From: Desulfobulbaceae bacterium
GTDB lineage: Bacteria; Desulfobacterota; Desulfobulbia; Desulfobulbales; Desulfocapsaceae
Length of the DNA stretch: 8,114 nucleotides
Direction: 5' to 3'
Assembly (NCBI GenBank): GCA_030632405.1
Contig: DAOVUU010000093.1
Location: 1 to 8,114, forward strand
Part shown: one piece after another, positions 5,339 through 8,114 of the stretch
Numbering within the stretch: the first letter of the stretch is position 1
How the letters are laid out: every line of letters begins with the position of its first letter
Position numbers and translations under genes: made by a program
Notes under the pieces: model-generated
The model's input: the letters and a program-made list of their open reading frames with translations, nothing else
What the model was told of the DNA's origin: nothing
Database searches by the model: none

Positions 5339-6934
5339 ATGCAAGAAAAACTATCATTCCTGAAACAGTTGTATAACCATAGAACAATTTCCCGCAGGCA
5401 GTTTATTGCTGAAGTTTCAGCATTGGGGCTTGCAGCAGCGGTGTCCCCATCACTTTTATCCGGAAATGCATTAGCTGCAACTCCCCAGAAGGGCGGGACA
5501 TTCAGGCAGGCAATGACCGGCGGGGCAACCTCAGACTCTCTTGATCCGGCAACTCTTTTCGCCAGCCAGCCTATTAACGTGAGCACCCAGTTAAGCAATT
5601 GCCTCGTCGAAATTGATCATAATTTCAAACCGGTTCCAGAACTGGCTGAATCCTGGGATGCCTCCGATGAAGCAAAGACATGGACGTTTAAGCTCCGTCA
5701 GGATGTTGAGTTCCATAACGGCAAATCCATGACGGCTGAAGATGTGATTTTCTCCATCAACCACCACAGAGGAGAAAAATCCAAATCGGCAGCAAAACCA
5801 TTCTTAAAGAGTGTCCAGAATATAAAATCAGACGGAAAATTCACTGTCATATTTGAGCTTGCCGAAGGCAGTGCTGATTTCCCTTTTATTATGGGTGATT
5901 ATCACTTGAGAATTTATCCTGACGGCACCCAGGGAAAAGACTGGGATAAGGGGATCGGTACCGGCGGATACATACTGGAAGACTGGGAACCGGGTGTGCG
6001 CGCTTTAACTAAACGAAATCCCAATTACTGGAAGACCGACCGGGCCCATTTTGATGAGATTGAGACCCTTGCCATCGTTGATGTCAACGCCAGGACTAAT
6101 GCATTAAAAACAGGCAGGGTGGATGTCATAGACCGTGCCGATGTCAAGACCGTGCACCTGTTGAAAAGAATGGCGGGCATCAATGTGACCGCTGTGACCG
6201 GAACCATGCACTATACGGTTCCCATGCTGGTGGACCAGAAGCCATATGCAGACAACGATGTCCGCACCGCGTTAAAACTTGCCGTTAACCGTGAAGAGAT
6301 GGTAAAAACAATCCTCAAGGGATATGGAGAAATGGGCAATGATCATCCTATTTCTTCAGTGAATCGTTACCATGCCGCCAACCTTGAACAGCGCACCTAT
6401 GACCCGGACAAAGCTAAGTTTCACATGAAAAAAGCGGGTATGCTGGATCACACATTTAACCTTCATGCCTCAGATGCAGCCTTCTCCGGCGCTGTCGATG
6501 CAGCAGTCCTTTACCAGGAGAGTGCTAAAAAAGCGGGTATCAAGATCAATGTCGTCAGGGAACCGAGCGACGGATACTGGTCCAACGTCTGGACTAAAAA
6601 AGAGTGGTGTATGTGCTACTGGTCAGGTCGCCCTGTAGAGGACATGATGTTTTCAGTTGCCTATGCAAAAGACGCCCCCTGGAATGATACCCACTGGAGT
6701 CATGACAAATTCAACGCCATGCTCAAGGAAGCCAGGGCAGAACTGGATACAGCCAAACGGGAACAGATTTACGCCGATATGCAGGAAATCTGCAAGGACA
6801 ACAGCGGCACCGTAGTTCCCATGTTCAATCAGATTGTTGAAGCCCATTCCGCAAAACTGGATCATGGGCCTATCTCTGCACATATGGAGTTGGACGGACA
6901 TAAAAATGTCGAACGCTGGTGGTTCAAATCATAA
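5339..6934 (+). CDS. Tat-exported solute-binding protein of the importer (SBP_bac_5 family)
   Basis: Periplasmic substrate-binding subunit of 531 residues, normal for the DppA/OppA class. The N-terminus carries a twin-arginine signal: SRRQFI (18-23), the hydrophobic stretch VSALGLAAAVSPSLL, and a probable cleavage site after NALA (43-46). No lipobox cysteine is present, so the mature protein should be soluble in the periplasm. The mature chain starts with KGGTF (51-55), followed by the family pattern LAESWDASDEAKTWTFKLRQ then DVEFHNGKSMTAEDV, and later NPNYWK, VRTALKLAVNREEM and DPDKAKFHMKKAG. It carries segments such as HHRGEKSKSAAK and DGYWSNVW that I associate with a proteobacterial Tat-dependent subgroup annotated only generically. 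The substrate is therefore not assigned; peptides, opines and other small polar solutes are all possible. It is the last gene of the operon and is followed by a strong hairpin. Confidence 0.95.
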   Translation: MQEKLSFLKQLYNHRTISRRQFIAEVSALGLAAAVSPSLLSGNALAATPQKGGTFRQAMTGGATSDSLDPATLFASQPINVSTQLSNCLVEIDHNFKPVPELAESWDASDEAKTWTFKLRQDVEFHNGKSMTAEDVIFSINHHRGEKSKSAAKPFLKSVQNIKSDGKFTVIFELAEGSADFPFIMGDYHLRIYPDGTQGKDWDKGIGTGGYILEDWEPGVRALTKRNPNYWKTDRAHFDEIETLAIVDVNARTNALKTGRVDVIDRADVKTVHLLKRMAGINVTAVTGTMHYTVPMLVDQKPYADNDVRTALKLAVNREEMVKTILKGYGEMGNDHPISSVNRYHAANLEQRTYDPDKAKFHMKKAGMLDHTFNLHASDAAFSGAVDAAVLYQESAKKAGIKINVVREPSDGYWSNVWTKKEWCMCYWSGRPVEDMMFSVAYAKDAPWNDTHWSHDKFNAMLKEARAELDTAKREQIYADMQEICKDNSGTVVPMFNQIVEAHSAKLDHGPISAHMELDGHKNVERWWFKS

Positions 6935-6952
6935 TCTTCTCTCTTTAAACCT

Positions 6953-6986
6953 GACAGAGGCTGAAGGGATACCTTCAGCCTCTGTC
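6953..6986. terminator. Strong hairpin between convergent genes, probable bidirectional terminator
   Basis: GACAGAGGCTGAAGG (6953-6967) and CCTTCAGCCTCTGTC (6972-6986) form a perfect 15-bp stem around a GATA loop. The hairpin starts 18 bases after the binding-protein stop and lies 17 bases from the stop of the minus-strand MetE-like gene, so it can serve both. The T-runs are short (TTT on either side), so termination may be helped by other factors, or the stem may mainly protect 3' ends. Confidence 0.8.
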
Positions 6987-7003
6987 GTTTAAGCAGCCTC
7001 TTT

Positions 7004-8059
7004 TCAATCGCCGCATGCCCCGGCGGCCTGAACCATATTGGTCAATTTAGCCTTTACCTGATTTTTATTCAGCATACCAAGCCCGCAGTCCGGAGAAGCC
7101 ATAAGACGGTTTGAATCAATATGATGCAAGGCCTCTTGAAGACGTAAGGTAATTTCTTCCACGGTTTCAATTCGCGACCGTGCGATTCCCACAACTCCCA
7201 GAATAATAGTTTTACGACTGAATAATTCAAGCAGGCTTAAATCGTTGGGATGGTGTGCATCCTCAATGGAAACAGCATCTATTGCCGCATCGTCAAGGGC
7301 AGGAGCAAGACGGGTATAGCTATCGGGTGGAGCTTTGAGATAATCGACACTATCAATACGATCCGGATACCCGCAGCAGATATGGACACTTCGGTTAACC
7401 TGATCCGGCACATTTTGAAAACATCGTTCCAGGTTTTCAATACCGTAAGCCAGTGCGTCTTCAACCTTGCGGGCGAAAATCGGCTCATCAACTTGGATCC
7501 AGGTACACCCCTTGTCAGTCAGGCGGAGGATTTCTCTATTCAGGGCCTGGGCCAGGTCGGCTGCCAGTCTTTTATCGTCATTGTAACAGGCATCAAACGT
7601 TGAGTCCATTATGGTCAATGGGCCTGGAAGGGTTATTTTGACAGGCCTGTCTGTGGCTGACTGTGCAATCTGCCAGTCCCGTACCAGGAATTCCCCGCCG
7701 GCCTCAACACGTTGGTCAATAGTTGGAACCGACACCAGCCATTGACCATCCCGCATCGATTTCCGGGTCAATCTCGAAAAGTTAAAACCCTTCATGTTTC
7801 GGCAGTTATAGTGAATGTAATTTTCCCTGCGAACCTCTCCATCTGTGGGCACATCGATACCCAGCCCCACCTGTTCACGAACAACTTCAAGAGTACCTCT
7901 ATCCAGCAGTTTTTCAAGCTCGGCCTCACTGTCACCAGTATACTCGTCAAGTGCTCTGGTCGGGTCTTCAGCAGTAGTGCTTTCCTGCTGGAACCAGTCC
8001 GGTATTGGAACGTAGTCCGGCTTGGGATAGGCACCAATGGTTGTCGTCAGGATTGGCAT
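7004..8059 (-). CDS. Stand-alone MetE C-terminal-domain protein (core methionine synthase-like methyltransferase)
   Basis: Cytoplasmic TIM-barrel methyltransferase of the Meth_synt_2 family, 351 residues: the catalytic half of cobalamin-independent methionine synthase without the N-terminal half of full-length MetE (about 750 residues). The opening TTTIGAYPKP (5-14) is the usual first strand. Likely zinc/thiol ligands are present in order: H226 and C228 in SVHICCGY, E266 in SIEDAHH and C325 in SPDCGLG. PTDGEVRREN (71-80) and IQVDEPIF (188-195), which contribute to homocysteine binding in MetE, are also intact. It should transfer a methyl group to homocysteine, making methionine. Core MetE proteins known from archaea and anaerobes use a methyl-corrinoid rather than methyl-folate donor, so that is likely here but unproven. 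A different thiol acceptor is possible. The ATG is supported by AAAGGAA at 8068-8074 on this strand, eight bases away. The gene is convergent with the importer operon. Confidence 0.88.
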   Translation of the reverse strand: MPILTTTIGAYPKPDYVPIPDWFQQESTTAEDPTRALDEYTGDSEAELEKLLDRGTLEVVREQVGLGIDVPTDGEVRRENYIHYNCRNMKGFNFSRLTRKSMRDGQWLVSVPTIDQRVEAGGEFLVRDWQIAQSATDRPVKITLPGPLTIMDSTFDACYNDDKRLAADLAQALNREILRLTDKGCTWIQVDEPIFARKVEDALAYGIENLERCFQNVPDQVNRSVHICCGYPDRIDSVDYLKAPPDSYTRLAPALDDAAIDAVSIEDAHHPNDLSLLELFSRKTIILGVVGIARSRIETVEEITLRLQEALHHIDSNRLMASPDCGLGMLNKNQVKAKLTNMVQAAGACGD

Positions 8060-8114
8060 AATAATTGTTCCTTTCTATATAAAATTCGTTTTTTTAAAGA
8101 TCCTTCAATATTGC
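8060..8114 (-). promoter_or_regulatory. Leader and likely promoter region of the MetE-like gene
   Basis: Only 55 bases upstream of the gene are visible. They hold the ribosome site AAAGGAA, then an AT-rich stretch with TTTATA (plus-strand 8078-8083), an A-tract, and TTGAAG (plus-strand 8103-8108) at a 19-base spacer, slightly long for sigma-70. There is no room for a SAM or cobalamin riboswitch within the window; one could lie beyond 8114 only if the promoter is further upstream. Confidence 0.3.

Noticed and set aside
7250..7603. Plus-strand open frame of 117 codons opposite the MetE-like gene
   Set aside because: It is the antisense shadow of a clearly conserved coding region.
1..8114. CRISPR arrays, tRNA/rRNA genes, transposase genes, phage attachment sites
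   Set aside because: No regularly spaced repeats, no cloverleaf or rRNA-like sequence, and no transposase or integrase protein motifs were seen on either strand; the two MarR-flanking repeats are too short and imperfect to be IS ends and enclose no transposase.

Overview
The window looks like a chromosomal segment of a Gram-negative bacterium, most likely a Desulfobacterota (Desulfobacterales-type) organism. The evidence is indirect: moderate G+C by eye, AT-rich intergenic DNA, a periplasmic-type binding protein with a twin-arginine signal and no lipobox, and two copies of a short motif of the form GATGGCRTCGYAAAAA, which I recall (but cannot verify here) as a frequent intergenic string in that group. 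No mobile element, CRISPR array, tRNA or rRNA gene is visible.

Layout. Positions 1-874 hold the end of a two-component operon on the plus strand: the last residues of a histidine kinase, then a complete OmpR/PhoB-type response regulator. Convergent to it (899-1396, minus strand) is a MarR-family repressor gene, bracketed by two direct copies of a ~30-bp repeat. A ~400-bp non-coding region (1397-1810) then separates the MarR gene from a divergently transcribed four-gene ABC importer operon of the dipeptide/oligopeptide (Dpp/Opp/Gsi) type: DppB-like permease (1811-2770), DppC-like permease (2783-3601), a fused double-ATPase (3684-5300) and a Tat-exported solute-binding protein (5339-6934). A perfect 15-bp-stem hairpin at 6953-6986 ends the operon and may also serve the convergent gene at 7004-8059 (minus strand), a stand-alone MetE C-terminal-domain ('core MetE') protein with the expected zinc ligands.

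How it may work together. The importer is self-contained: binding protein, two membrane subunits and both ATPase domains. Its divergent MarR neighbour is the obvious candidate regulator, and the control region contains two candidate promoters and several imperfect palindromes near them. The substrate cannot be read from sequence. The MetE-like protein probably transfers a methyl group to homocysteine (or a related thiol); whether it is functionally linked to the importer is only a hypothesis, since it is convergent and separated by a terminator. I see no clearly new system. The most useful leads are the repeat-bracketed MarR gene, the operator-like palindromes, and the core MetE protein, which may be a folate-independent methionine synthase or a specialised methyltransferase.
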